64,000 nt of DNA from Marinomonas piezotolerans (GCF_003362755.1 NZ_QKRA01000006.1:1-64000); one strand, 5' to 3'; positions 18,613-27,340 are shown, counted from the first letter of the stretch. The notes: generated by a model from the letters alone, not told the origin. Program-made: numbers and translations.

Positions 18613-19455
18613 ATGGGATTCATTAAGACGTTGTCACGATTTCTGACAATTGCCACCATTTACTCGGTTCTGACAGCCTGCTCAAGCCAACCTACGGTGG
18701 AGCCTGACCTTCCTGAGAAAGAATACTTCAACAAAGGGCAAGAGGCCTTAGAGAACAATCTAGCTTCTGTGGCCATCAAAGAATTCAAAGATCTTGAGAC
18801 TCGCTACCCATTTGGCGACTATGTTGTTCGTGCACGCTTGGATCTTATCTACGCCGAATTCAAAGCTGCTAACTATATTTCTGCACATGCTTCGGCAGAG
18901 AGATTCATAAAAAATTACCCAAACAATAATGCACTCGACTATGCATACTATATGCGGGCACTGTCTACCTACAAAGGGGCTGAAACACTATCTGGACGCT
19001 TCCTAAACCTTAATCCTGCAGAGCGAGATGCGTCCGAATTTAATAAATCATTTGGTGAATTTGCCGATTTTCTGATGCGCTTCCCTAATAGCGAATATGC
19101 ACCCGATGCAAAGGCACGTATGCTGCACTTGCGCAATATGATCGCACAACATGAACTATCCATCGCTCACTATTATTTCGAGCGTAAAGCGTCTATCTCA
19201 GCATTAAGACGAGGACAAGAAGTCATTCAACACTATCCCTCTACACCATCTGTTGAAGAAGCTCTAGCGGTAACCATACAGGCTTATATGAACCTCGATC
19301 TTTATGAGAACGCCCAGACCAATCTGGCGATATTGCGCAACAACTTTCCAAATAGTCGCTACCTTGATAATGAGCAAAAATTTATCCCATTTGAGCTGCC
19401 TCGTGAAGCCGATCCAGATACTCTTTACTGGGTCAGCCTTGGCTTAATCGACTAA
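18613..19455 (+). CDS. bamD: outer membrane assembly lipoprotein BamD
   Basis: BamD (ComL), 280 residues from the ATG at 18613, is an essential TPR lipoprotein of the BAM complex. The signal MGFIKTLSRFLTIATIYSV ends in lipobox LTAC with C23. TPR units follow, beginning with YFNKGQEALENNLASVAIKEFKDLETRYPFGDY; AHYYFERKASISALRRGQEVI is the family-typical fourth repeat. An in-frame upstream extension exists but lacks a signal peptide, so the internal ATG is preferred. A terminator follows directly. Confidence 0.95.
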   Translation: MGFIKTLSRFLTIATIYSVLTACSSQPTVEPDLPEKEYFNKGQEALENNLASVAIKEFKDLETRYPFGDYVVRARLDLIYAEFKAANYISAHASAERFIKNYPNNNALDYAYYMRALSTYKGAETLSGRFLNLNPAERDASEFNKSFGEFADFLMRFPNSEYAPDAKARMLHLRNMIAQHELSIAHYYFERKASISALRRGQEVIQHYPSTPSVEEALAVTIQAYMNLDLYENAQTNLAILRNNFPNSRYLDNEQKFIPFELPREADPDTLYWVSLGLID

Positions 19456-19480
19456 CAAAAACCTTCAATGTCCACATACT

Positions 19481-19509
19481 AAAAAGCCAGGCAATGCCTG
19501 GCTTTTTTT
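19481..19509. terminator. intrinsic terminator after bamD
   Basis: AAAAAGCCAGGC, AAT loop, GCCTGGCTTTTTTT. A twelve-base near-perfect stem with seven Ts on the plus strand; the A run on the other side makes it bidirectional for the convergent cold-shock gene. Confidence 0.9.
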
Positions 19510-19524
19510 AAACCCTATGCCAGA

Positions 19525-19737
19525 TCAAACAATCGTGACATTTTCAGCTTGCGGACCTTTCTGCCCTTGAGTCACTTCAAAAGTAACTTTTTGACCTTCA
19601 AGCAAAGTACGGCGACCAGTACCATTGATTGCTCGAAAATGAACAAAAACATCCGAGCCACCATCACGCTCAATGAATCCAAATCCCTTCTCGTCGTTAA
19701 ACCATTTAACGATACCGGATACCAATTGATCTGACAT
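19525..19737 (-). CDS. cold-shock domain protein
   Basis: A 70-residue single cold-shock domain (OB fold) that binds single-stranded nucleic acids. RNP1 is KGFGFI at residues 18-23 and RNP2 is DVFVHF at 30-35. Relatives act as RNA chaperones or transcription antiterminators; which CspA paralogue it is cannot be decided. The ATG is preceded by AAAGAGG. About 300 bp upstream carries no gene and could contain the long 5' leader typical of csp mRNAs. Confidence 0.95.
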   Translation of the reverse strand: MSDQLVSGIVKWFNDEKGFGFIERDGGSDVFVHFRAINGTGRRTLLEGQKVTFEVTQGQKGPQAENVTIV

Positions 19738-20044
19738 ATAAACCTCTTTTCTTATGCTGCTTTAAAAAGCAGTTTATTTAGCATACGGCTTCGTTTCATA
19801 AACGAAGCATTGTTCCTTGGTGCTATTTATTCTGAATAATTTGATTCAATTTTAAACAACAGCCTTTTCGATAATATGACGACTAAAGAAAAATAGAAAG
19901 ATCATATTTACACAAAATGTGCACAGATTTCCCCTTTTCAACCATCTAGCCAGCATAATCTAAAAGCATACCTTCTTAACATGACAGCTGTTTTACATAT
20001 TAAAAACCAGTTAGCGCACCAGATCGACTCACCATCAAAACGTC
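19738..20044. other. intergenic region upstream of csp and amt
   Basis: No ORF or RNA gene is recognisable here. It is AT-rich and must contain the csp promoter and leader reading left and part of the amt control region reading right, including a GCACCA half-site at 20016-20021. An imperfect CTTCGTTTCATAAACGAAG hairpin lies at 19787-19805, in the csp leader. Confidence 0.5.
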
Positions 20045-20052
20045 ATGCACCA
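20016..20052 (+). promoter_or_regulatory. possible NtrC half-sites upstream of amt
   Basis: GCACCA occurs at 20016-20021 and 20047-20052, with another at 20089-20094 and its reverse complement TGGTGC at 20168-20173. GCACCA/TGGTGC are the arms of the NtrC consensus. No complete palindrome is seen, so NtrC binding is a suggestion supported by the sigma-54 element and the gene's function. Confidence 0.4.
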
Positions 20053-20066
20053 AAAAATTCAAAAAA

Positions 20067-20080
20067 GGCATAAATATTGC
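20067..20080 (+). promoter_or_regulatory. sigma-54 promoter of the ammonium transporter
   Basis: GGCATAAATATTGC gives GG and GC exactly 10 bases apart, matching the -24/-12 pattern TGGCAN(7)TTGC. Transcription would begin near 20092, leaving a leader of about 100 bases to the GTG start. Ammonium transporters are typically NtrC/sigma-54 controlled. Confidence 0.65.
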
Positions 20081-20194
20081 TTAACATCGCACCAATGTAG
20101 GGAATTGCCCCATGGACGAAAAAACAAGCTTCATATCGAGGCAAAAAATAAAACCAACCAACCATTTTGGTGCATAAATCATTGGAGCCCTTTT

Positions 20195-21406
20195 GTGGAT
20201 AATATCAATAGCGCAGTTGAGACTCTCGTCTCAAGCTCAAACACTCTCTTTATTCTACTGGGTGCAATCATGGTGTTTGCCATGCATGCCGGGTTTGCAT
20301 TCTTAGAAGTCGGCACGGTTCGACATAAAAACCAAGTCAATGCACTGGTTAAAATCATGACCGATTTTGCAATATCTGCATTGGTGTATTTTTTTGTAGG
20401 CTATCAAATTGCCTACGGTGTTAACTTCTTTGAAAGTGCTGAAACGCTCGCTGAAAACAATGGCTACGCCTTAGTTAAGTTCTTTTTCTTAATGACCTTT
20501 GCTGCCGCGATTCCCGCTATCATATCGGGCGGTGTTGCGGAGCGCGCCAAGTTCTACCCGATGCTTGTTTCAGCGGCAATGATCGTTGGCGTCGTCTACC
20601 CATTTTTTGAAGGCATTATTTGGAACGGTAACTACGGTATTCAGGACTGGCTTGAGGTAACGTTTGGAGCACCGTTCCATGATTTTGCAGGATCTGTTGT
20701 GGTGCATGGTGTTGGGGGCTGGGTAGCCTTAGCAGCGATTACATTATTAGGCACTCGTAATGGCCGGTTTCGTCAAGGAAAACTAGTAGCTTTTGCCCCC
20801 TCCAACATTCCGTTCTTAGCGCTCGGCGCTTGGATTCTTTGCATAGGTTGGTTTGGCTTTAACGTTATGTCAGCTCAAACGCTAGACAGCATTAGCGGTC
20901 TTGTTGCTGTCAACTCTCTTATGGCTATGGTTGGTGGTGTATTAACGGCTCTCATCGTCGGAAAAAATGATCCAGGCTTCATTCATAATGGACCGCTTGC
21001 AGGATTGGTTGCGATTTGTGCTGGGTCAGATCTAATGCACCCAATTGGAGCCCTTGCAACGGGCGCTGTAGCTGGGGTGCTGTTTACATTACTGTTCACT
21101 TGGATGCAGCAGAAACTACATAACGTCGACGATGTGTTAGGTGTTTGGCCTTTACACGGAGTTTGTGGTGCATGGGGCGGAGTTGCGGCCGGCATCTTCG
21201 GCTCAACGAATCTAGGTGGATTAGGTGGCGTTAGCCTAGCCAGTCAACTCGTCGGCACCGTGATGGGGATAGGCATTGCATTGCTAGGCGGCTTTATCGT
21301 TTACGGCGTCACAAAAGCCATCAGCGGTATTCGTCTAACAGAGGAAGATGAATTCAATGGCGCAGACCTTTCTATTCACAAGATAGGCTCCATTGGCAAA
21401 GAATAG
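20195..21406 (+). CDS. ammonium transporter (Amt/MEP/Rh family)
   Basis: An integral inner-membrane channel of eleven helices that conducts ammonium. The GTG at 20195 is preferred: GGAG stands seven bases upstream and translation from it gives VDNINSAVETLVSSSNTLFILLGA, the natural beginning; 403 residues. Visible family signatures are AGFAFLEVGTVRHKN near 31-45, the DFAGSVVVHGVGGW segment near 165-178, and the later DDVLGVWPLHGVCGAWGG with the pore histidines. An in-frame extension to 20045 has no membrane or signal character and overlaps the sigma-54 promoter. No glnK/PII gene adjoins it, unlike the usual glnK-amtB pair. Confidence 0.93.
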   Translation: MDNINSAVETLVSSSNTLFILLGAIMVFAMHAGFAFLEVGTVRHKNQVNALVKIMTDFAISALVYFFVGYQIAYGVNFFESAETLAENNGYALVKFFFLMTFAAAIPAIISGGVAERAKFYPMLVSAAMIVGVVYPFFEGIIWNGNYGIQDWLEVTFGAPFHDFAGSVVVHGVGGWVALAAITLLGTRNGRFRQGKLVAFAPSNIPFLALGAWILCIGWFGFNVMSAQTLDSISGLVAVNSLMAMVGGVLTALIVGKNDPGFIHNGPLAGLVAICAGSDLMHPIGALATGAVAGVLFTLLFTWMQQKLHNVDDVLGVWPLHGVCGAWGGVAAGIFGSTNLGGLGGVSLASQLVGTVMGIGIALLGGFIVYGVTKAISGIRLTEEDEFNGADLSIHKIGSIGKE

Positions 21407-21415
21407 ATAATATTT

Positions 21416-21449
21416 AAAAGAGGGATGCAGGTAATGCCTCCCTCTTTTT
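21416..21449 (+). terminator. intrinsic terminator after amt
   Basis: AAAAGAGGGA and TCCCTCTTTTT form a ten-base stem around a 13-base loop, followed by five Ts, ten bases after the amt stop. Confidence 0.8.
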
Positions 21450-21485
21450 GCTATGCTGCGTTGATTATCATATGACTATTTTACT

Positions 21486-21980
21486 ATGCATATCTGGCTA
21501 CTGACTCACCCTGAAGAATTCAAGAAGCAAAATGGAACAGGGAAACTTGTCATACAGACGCTCCCACATTTAACAACCGCACTCACTTGGCATCGCACAG
21601 CTCCCTCGGTAGAACTCACAGAGCTACCAGTAGAGCGCACATTACTCATATATCCAGAAGCAGACCTGACGCTAGTCTCTACTGAATGCTCAAATGATGC
21701 GACCCAACAAACAATCGAACACATTATTTTGATTGACGGTACATGGCAGCAAGCTAGAAAGATATATAACCGAAGCCCATATTTACATCGTTTTAAAAAA
21801 TTTGAGATCAAAGGTCAGCAATCGATCTTTACACGACGCCGTAATCAAATAAAAAACGGACTCTGCACAGCAGAATCCGTCATTTACCTTCTCAAGACTT
21901 TCTCACCAGAGATGAGTGAAGCTAATAAGCTTGAAGAGACATTCTTAACGTTTAACCAACAAACCTTACACCACGACTAA
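21486..21980 (+). CDS. DTW-domain tRNA-uridine aminocarboxypropyltransferase
   Basis: A 164-residue member of the DTW family, enzymes that add the aminocarboxypropyl group from SAM to U47-type positions of tRNA (acp3U). The signature DGTW is at residues 85-88 within LIDGTWQQARKIY, and NGLCTAESVIYLL near 124-136 is the second family block. E. coli TapT is longer by an N-terminal cysteine-rich zinc segment that this protein lacks, so it is the short form. Its last five codons overlap the convergent FAH gene by 15 bp. Confidence 0.85.
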   Translation: MHIWLLTHPEEFKKQNGTGKLVIQTLPHLTTALTWHRTAPSVELTELPVERTLLIYPEADLTLVSTECSNDATQQTIEHIILIDGTWQQARKIYNRSPYLHRFKKFEIKGQQSIFTRRRNQIKNGLCTAESVIYLLKTFSPEMSEANKLEETFLTFNQQTLHHD

Positions 21981-22670
21981 CTCAATCTGGCCAACACCTT
22001 CAACCGCCGCATTAATCCTGTCTCCTACCACAACTGGACCCACATTTTCAGGCGTGCCTGTCATAATCAGGTCACCAGGATGTAGCTCAAACTGTTCGGA
22101 CAATTTCACAATCACCTCAGCAATACTCCAAGTCAGATGAGTAAGATTGCTGTCTTGTTTCATTACTGAGTTAACAGCTAGAGAAATGCGTCCCTCTTTC
22201 ATCAAATCAGCGTCTTTCCGCAACATTATCTCGGAAATGGGTGCGCTGTTGGAAAACGCTTTCCCTGACTCCCATGGACGTCCCTTTTTCTTTGCCTGAG
22301 CTTGCAAGTCGCGTCGCGTCATATCCAACCCGACAGCGTAACCAAGTACCGAAGCATCGGCTTGCTCCAATGTCAGTGATTGCCCTCCAGCCCCCAATGC
22401 AACCACCAACTCCACTTCATACTCAAATTGTTCCGTGCCAACAGCATAAGGAATCTCTGTAACGCTAGAAAAGGATGCAGGCACTATACATGTGCGGTCT
22501 TTACAGAAAAAAAACGGCAAGTCTCGAGTTGGATCATCCCCCATCTCTCTTGCATGCTCAGCATAATTTCGACCAACACAATATACTCTTCGTACAGGAA
22601 ACACCTGGCCCGTACCAACAATAGGTAAAAAAGTGATCGGTTCAGGTGCTACGATGTAATCAGATGACAT
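21966..22670 (-). CDS. fumarylacetoacetate hydrolase (FAH) family protein
   Basis: A 234-residue FAH-fold enzyme. VYCVGRNYAEHAREMG near 29-44, FEYEVELVVALG near 83-94 (metal-binding Glu pair) and GDLIMTGTPENVGPV near 198-212 are the family motifs. The best-known close relatives are fumarylpyruvate hydrolase (NagK) and acylpyruvases, acting on C-C bonds of beta-diketo acids; I cannot choose between them. GGAGAG precedes the ATG. It lies just downstream of the cupin gene on the same strand (16 bp), so they are probably co-transcribed. Confidence 0.9.
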   Translation of the reverse strand: MSSDYIVAPEPITFLPIVGTGQVFPVRRVYCVGRNYAEHAREMGDDPTRDLPFFFCKDRTCIVPASFSSVTEIPYAVGTEQFEYEVELVVALGAGGQSLTLEQADASVLGYAVGLDMTRRDLQAQAKKKGRPWESGKAFSNSAPISEIMLRKDADLMKEGRISLAVNSVMKQDSNLTHLTWSIAEVIVKLSEQFELHPGDLIMTGTPENVGPVVVGDRINAAVEGVGQIELVVV

Positions 22671-22686
22671 ATGCTCTCCACTTTTT

Positions 22687-23322
22687 TCAAAAATGCCCTA
22701 TTTTCAGCCACAAAATCACTTCGGCTTCAACTTTACAATCAGACCAGTTTAACATGGGCGTTCGCAACCAACTGAGTGCTGGCAACGACACACCCGCATA
22801 TTCAATATCACCGCGAATAATAAGCATCTCTAATGAGCCCTGAAACCAATCACACAGTAGGTCTTTTGTCGAAGGGGTGACGCAAACCAAACATACTTGC
22901 TCATCGCCAAATTGATGAAGTACCACAGGCACTCCCGGCACCAATTGATCTGACTCAACCTTTGTCACAACATGCTCTTGATCACTGGGCTGAAATTGAT
23001 GCAGTTTTACAAACAAGACACACCCATCCTTACTATATGGCGCATGACTTGAACCTGGGGGGTTTCGGAAATAACTACCTGCCGGAAAATCTCCACTTTC
23101 ATCTGAAAACACTCCCTCTAGCACTAGAATCTCTTCACCCAAAGGGTGTGGGTGTGCACGAAACACAGAACCTGGCAAATAACGTACAATACTAGTCGCG
23201 TGACCTCGCTCTGCAGACTCACGCGCTAAAGGCTTACGCTCAACCCCAGGCATTGGACTAGAAAGCCAAGGTTCAAGCTGTAAATTGACCATCACCGTTG
23301 CATCGAATTCCATATTCAGCAT
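22687..23322 (-). CDS. cupin-domain protein (ChrR-like cupin)
   Basis: A 211-residue bicupin. The first barrel carries the metal ligands: HPHPLGEE near 57-64, then the glycine-bounded EGVFSDESGDFPAGSYFRNP and a later GSSHAP. The second barrel (about 120-205) lacks the His/Glu ligand set. The first segment resembles the cupin of anti-sigma factor ChrR, but no ASD zinc domain or adjacent sigma factor gene is seen, so an anti-sigma role is not supported. It precedes the FAH gene by 16 bp; a metabolic oxygenase or isomerase role is possible. Confidence 0.75.
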   Translation of the reverse strand: MLNMEFDATVMVNLQLEPWLSSPMPGVERKPLARESAERGHATSIVRYLPGSVFRAHPHPLGEEILVLEGVFSDESGDFPAGSYFRNPPGSSHAPYSKDGCVLFVKLHQFQPSDQEHVVTKVESDQLVPGVPVVLHQFGDEQVCLVCVTPSTKDLLCDWFQGSLEMLIIRGDIEYAGVSLPALSWLRTPMLNWSDCKVEAEVILWLKIGHF

Positions 23323-23402
23323 ATGAGCACACTCTGATCATTTTATGATCGGATTAGTCTATATGTTCAAGGTTCTGTCAATCAATGACTAATTTTTGAC
23401 AT

Positions 23403-23433
23403 AAAAAAGGCACTTAGGATAAACCAAGTGCCT
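23403..23433 (-). terminator. intrinsic terminator downstream of the porin gene
   Basis: Minus strand: AGGCACTT, ten-base loop, AAGTGCCTTTTTTAT. Eight-base stem with six Ts, about 125 bp after the porin stop and before the cupin gene. Confidence 0.75.
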
Positions 23434-23558
23434 GTAAATGTTCCAATAGATCAATCTGAATACAGAAAAAGACATACGGAACCTTGAATGAACACATTTA
23501 ACGTAAGGCTTCTGTTATGAAGAAGCCTTATAGTAAATGCACTCACATACTGGTAAAA

Positions 23559-24500
23559 CTAGAATAAGTACGTAGCACCTGCAGCAGTAACACTGTCTTC
23601 AGAGGCCCCAGTCTGTCCAAACTCCGCATAAACATACATGTTTGATGCAAGGTCATACGTCGCACCAACACCGTAGTTATCGTAATCGTCTGCATTATTC
23701 TGGTCTGGGGATACAACTTGATACGTCGCATATACATCACCTAGACCATATGCATAGCGAGTGCCCACACCATAACGAGTTGCTTCATCTTTCGTATCTT
23801 CAACCTTAGCGTTTACAGATAGAGCAGGGGTAACTTGGTACGCAGCCGAGAGACCGTATGTCGGCTCAACATTATTCAATGTTGTTTGACGATCATCGTA
23901 ACCAGCGGCTAATGTCAGTGCATCAACAGAATACTTCACAACAAGTGTAGCAGCCGTTCCATTTTCAGCATCCTGAGTAGCCGGAGTAGTGGTCGTGTCT
24001 GTTGTGTCGTTGCTGCCTTTTACTTGGGCAGACACCTGCACTTCAAAGCCATTCATCGATGGTGAAAAATACGCGATTGTATCGCCTTGAGATGTCAGCG
24101 CATTACCTGATACCGCGACATACTCAAACTGATCAAGACCATCTTGGATTGCATTATTGTAAATGCTATCAAATGAGCCTAATTGCACTTTACCAAAGTG
24201 ACCTTGTAAACCAACATACGCTTGATCTAGACCTAGACTTACGTCACTGCTCTGTTCATCTGCATCGGCTTCAAGCTCGTATTTAAAAAAGCCCGTGATA
24301 TCTTGGTTGATTGCCGTGCTGCCTTGTAAGCCAAAAGTAGAACCGTTGTCACTGAGCTCAGAGCCATTGCTATCAGAATCAGCGTAAACCATCTGAATGT
24401 TACCGTACGTTTCTAAATTTGACGTATCTTCTGCTGCAAAAGCGGTGACAGAAGATGTCGCTACGCTTGAAACTGCCAGAGCCACAAGTGTCTTTTTCAT
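23559..24500 (-). CDS. outer membrane porin (Gram-negative porin family)
   Basis: A 313-residue general porin. The signal peptide MKKTLVALAVSSVATSSVTAFA is cut near residue 22; the mature N-terminus NLETYGNIQMVYAD, the acidic FFKYELEADADEQ strand pair, the GLQGHFGKVQLGSFDSIYNNAIQ loop-3 region near 92-114 and the C-terminal phenylalanine (AAGATYLF) are typical of the 16-stranded OmpC/Porin_4 type. It is about 30-60 residues shorter than many porins. It stands alone with its own terminator and a long AT-rich upstream region that probably holds its promoter and regulator sites. Confidence 0.92.
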   Translation of the reverse strand: MKKTLVALAVSSVATSSVTAFAAEDTSNLETYGNIQMVYADSDSNGSELSDNGSTFGLQGSTAINQDITGFFKYELEADADEQSSDVSLGLDQAYVGLQGHFGKVQLGSFDSIYNNAIQDGLDQFEYVAVSGNALTSQGDTIAYFSPSMNGFEVQVSAQVKGSNDTTDTTTTPATQDAENGTAATLVVKYSVDALTLAAGYDDRQTTLNNVEPTYGLSAAYQVTPALSVNAKVEDTKDEATRYGVGTRYAYGLGDVYATYQVVSPDQNNADDYDNYGVGATYDLASNMYVYAEFGQTGASEDSVTAAGATYLF

Positions 24501-24959
24501 AAAGCGATTTCCTTTCAGTTGAGTAATTATTTATATAAACGCTCGATCTATGCAAGCTACAAACAAACAATGCAACATTCACACTAAAAAAATCAACTTA
24601 AAGCAAACTAATTGCTAATTACATTTCATATATGTGCTAACTCACTTCACATTCATACGAAACCGAATATCAAGAAAAAACAATAAAATTAATTAAAAAC
24701 AAATACTTAAGTCAAAAATACACCTTTTTCAGAGATGAGAAATCGATATAAGCGAAAATAGTAAGCCATAAAAATGCACATTCTAATCAAAACTATGCTT
24801 GGATATTTCTATTTCAGTTGAAAGATAGTCATCATATTCATAGCTTTGTCGTTATTTTGTTATTAATTTATAAATATAAGCTAATATAAACATGCATCTT
24901 GCATAGAGCGCATTACATAAATGTTTGGTAATCTTGCTCTCCGTTAAGAGGAGCTCAAT
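24501..24959. other. 459-bp AT-rich intergenic region between divergent porin and TauE-like genes
   Basis: No ORF, RNA gene or convincing repeat is visible. It is very AT-rich, with A tracts near 24670-24720 and T/A-rich stretches near 24850-24890 that could bend DNA or bind H-NS-like proteins. AAGAGGAG at 24945-24953 is the TauE ribosome site. No promoter could be assigned with confidence. Confidence 0.5.
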
Positions 24960-25721
24960 TTGGAATACACAATAGCGTCGATTTTTTTGTTAATCGGCAC
25001 CGGAGTCCTAGCAGGAATAATAAATACTCTTGCAGGTGGAGGATCCAACCTTACTCTACCAGCGCTAATGGTGATGGGGATGCCCGCAGACATCGCAAAT
25101 GCGACGAATCGAGTAGGCGTATTATTACAAGGTTTAGTAGGAGTTAGAGGGTTCCATAAAGCGGGAAAAGTCGATGCATCCGACTTCGTGCCGGTAATGA
25201 TACCAACTTTGACAGGCGGAATTATCGGTGCCTACATAGCATCTTATGCGCCTGAGTATGTATTAAAACCCCTACTCTTAACCGCCATGCTATCGATGAC
25301 AATTATTATGATTATCAAACCCAGCGTTATTTCTCCGCCGGCGGGCACAACCCCCTTTAAAGTAAAACAGCGCCCCAGTGCTTGGATTGCTCTTTTTATA
25401 ACGGGTATTTATGGTGGATTCGTTCAAGCAGGAGTGGGATTTCTACTGATCACCGCGCTAGCCGGGACCTTAAGATATGATTTGGTTAGAACAAACGCCT
25501 TAAAAATGGTCTGTACAATTGGGTTTACAAGCGTGGCACTTGTAGTCTTCATATGGAACGATCAGGTACTTTGGGTACCAGGTTTGATTCTAGCATGCGG
25601 CACCATGGCAGGCTCTTTTGTAGCAGTCAAATTCGCTATTAACGCAGATCCTAAACACCTAAAGTGGTTTTTACTTGTTATGACTTGTTGCGGCTGCATC
25701 GCAGCATTATTCAGCGAATAA
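24960..25721 (+). CDS. sulfite exporter TauE/SafE family permease
   Basis: A 253-residue membrane protein with about seven to eight helices in two homologous halves. The first half has GTGVLAGIINTLAGGGSNLTLPAL near 13-36 and the second GIYGGFVQAGVGFLLITAL near 147-165, the paired glycine motifs of TauE/SafE anion permeases. Substrate may be sulfite, sulfonate, sulfoacetate or another anion. The start is TTG, supported by AGAGGAG seven bases upstream. No sulfur gene is adjacent to narrow the function. Confidence 0.88.
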   Translation: MEYTIASIFLLIGTGVLAGIINTLAGGGSNLTLPALMVMGMPADIANATNRVGVLLQGLVGVRGFHKAGKVDASDFVPVMIPTLTGGIIGAYIASYAPEYVLKPLLLTAMLSMTIIMIIKPSVISPPAGTTPFKVKQRPSAWIALFITGIYGGFVQAGVGFLLITALAGTLRYDLVRTNALKMVCTIGFTSVALVVFIWNDQVLWVPGLILACGTMAGSFVAVKFAINADPKHLKWFLLVMTCCGCIAALFSE

Positions 25722-25733
25722 AAGTAACGCAAT

Positions 25734-25758
25734 AAAAAAGGCAGCCATTGGCTGCCTT
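25734..25758 (-). terminator. intrinsic terminator between TauE-like gene and csp
   Basis: A stem AAGGCAGCCA/TGGCTGCCTT with six Ts on the minus strand, downstream of the second cold-shock gene. On the plus strand the T tail is shorter. Confidence 0.85.
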
Positions 25759-25780
25759 CTCGATAAACGTAAACTCTAAA

Positions 25781-25990
25781 TTATAGAGGTTTAACGTTTT
25801 GAGCTTCAGGGCCTTTTTTGCCTTGAGCTACTTGAAATTCAACTTTTTGGCCTTCTGCAAGAGTTTTGAAGCCAGCAACGTCGATTGCAGAGAAGTGAAC
25901 GAATACGTCAGGACCAGACTCTTGAGTGATGAAGCCAAAGCCTTTAGTTTCGTTGAAAAATTTAACTGTACCAGTTACTACGTCTGACAT
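25781..25990 (-). CDS. cold-shock domain protein (CspA family)
   Basis: A 69-residue cold-shock domain protein with RNP1 KGFGFI at 16-21 and RNP2 DVFVHF at 28-33, one residue shorter than and clearly paralogous to the csp gene at 19.5 kb. AGGAATATCAAA precedes the ATG. The upstream 338 bp is gene-free and may include a structured leader. It should act as an RNA chaperone; whether it is cold-induced cannot be told. Confidence 0.95.
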   Translation of the reverse strand: MSDVVTGTVKFFNETKGFGFITQESGPDVFVHFSAIDVAGFKTLAEGQKVEFQVAQGKKGPEAQNVKPL

Positions 25991-26328
25991 TTTGATATTC
26001 CTGTTTGAAATAAGATATTTTTGGCTATATTTCTACAGCCGGGCAGTGCTTAAAAAACTCGGTCTTACTTATGACAAAACAGGACAAACCGTATTCTGGT
26101 CGCAAGCGACACTGTACATAAATAGCGCCAATTAATTAAACAACTCGATTGTACGGCTGTTTTATTAATCGGGTCAACTCAAAACTCGCACTTTTTTGTA
26201 ACTTTGTTCTCGCTTCGAATCTAGCTCCTCATTGCTTGCCTCACATCAACAATAAAGCAAACAGGTCCTACACGAACGTCATATCTCGATTTATAGTGAT
26301 TGAAATATTCCTCCCCTAGGAGCACGAC
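25991..26328. other. 338-bp gene-free region between csp and ldhA
   Basis: Divergent promoters for csp and ldhA must lie here. Read leftward it could give the csp mRNA a leader of 100 bases or more; a small GGCT/AGCC hairpin at about 26022-26039 is the only local structure seen. The ldhA ribosome site is AGGAGCACGAC at 26319-26328. Nothing else is recognised. Confidence 0.5.
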
Positions 26329-27333
26329 ATGAAAGTAGCCGTTTTTTCTTGCAAGCCATATGACAAACGCACCTTACTCGCTGCAAGTGACGAACACCAA
26401 GAAATTGAGCTGTTTTTCTTCGAAAGCCGCTTGAGCTTAGAAACAATCTCTTTAGCGGAGAACTTTGATGCAATTTCATGCTTTGTTAACGATGATTTAA
26501 GTAGACAAGTCATCGACCGTTTGGCTTCATACAACGTGAAAGCCATTGCGTTGCGTTGTGCTGGTTATAACAATGTCGACCTATGCTGCGCAAAAGCTCA
26601 TAAAATCCCTGTATTTCACGTTCCTGACTATAGCCCTACCTCTGTCGCAGAACATGCCGTCGCACTAATAATGACACTAAACAGAAAAACTCATCGTGCT
26701 TACCATCGAGTTAAAGAGGGTAATTTTGCGCTAGAAGGTCTGCTAGGATTCAATTTAGAAGGGAAAACTGTTGGTTGCATCGGAACAGGCCGAATTGGTG
26801 CCGCGTTCTGTAGGATTATGATTGGCTTCGGCTGCAACGTTTTATGCTATGACATCGAAGAAAATCGCCATGTCGTCAGCCTCGGAGCTGAATACACAGA
26901 TTTAGAAACTCTTTACTCTCGCAGTGATATTATCAGCTTACACTGTCCGCTCAATGCCTCCACACACCACTTAATCAACAAGCATTCTCTATCGCAAATG
27001 AAGCCTGGTGTGATGATCATTAACACAAGCCGTGGCGCACTCGTTAATGCACAAGAAGCGATTGACGGATTATACAGAGGCCAAATTGGCTATTTAGGGC
27101 TTGATGTTTACGAACAAGAAGGAGACATGTTCTTTGAAGATATGTCTGACAATATAATCTACGACAGCGTTTTCCAATTGTTATTAACCTTTCCTAACGT
27201 AGTCGTCACCGGCCACCAAGGTTATTTCACCGATATCGCATTGCATCATATCGCCGATACAACGCTAGAAAACCTAAAACAAATGCTCTCCGAGGGTGGT
27301 GAGTACAAACGAGAGCTCACTTTTAAAAACTAA
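26329..27333 (+). CDS. ldhA: D-lactate dehydrogenase (fermentative, NADH-dependent)
   Basis: A 334-residue D-2-hydroxyacid dehydrogenase very like E. coli LdhA, which reduces pyruvate to D-lactate. The NAD-binding GTGRIG is at 152-157; catalytic Arg235 (NTSRGAL), Glu264 (DVYEQEG) and His296 (TGHQGYFT) fall at the same positions as in E. coli LdhA. RCAGYNNVD near 77-85 and VAEHAVALIMTLNRK near 106-120 fit as well. A strong AGGAG site precedes the ATG. It is monocistronic and convergent with a GFA-family gene. Confidence 0.93.
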   Translation: MKVAVFSCKPYDKRTLLAASDEHQEIELFFFESRLSLETISLAENFDAISCFVNDDLSRQVIDRLASYNVKAIALRCAGYNNVDLCCAKAHKIPVFHVPDYSPTSVAEHAVALIMTLNRKTHRAYHRVKEGNFALEGLLGFNLEGKTVGCIGTGRIGAAFCRIMIGFGCNVLCYDIEENRHVVSLGAEYTDLETLYSRSDIISLHCPLNASTHHLINKHSLSQMKPGVMIINTSRGALVNAQEAIDGLYRGQIGYLGLDVYEQEGDMFFEDMSDNIIYDSVFQLLLTFPNVVVTGHQGYFTDIALHHIADTTLENLKQMLSEGGEYKRELTFKN

Positions 27334-27340
27334 CGGAACA

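Noticed and set aside
20045-20194. N-terminal extension of the ammonium transporter
   Set aside because: The 50 extra residues are hydrophilic, unlike any Amt, and overlap the sigma-54 promoter; GTG at 20195 has a better ribosome site.
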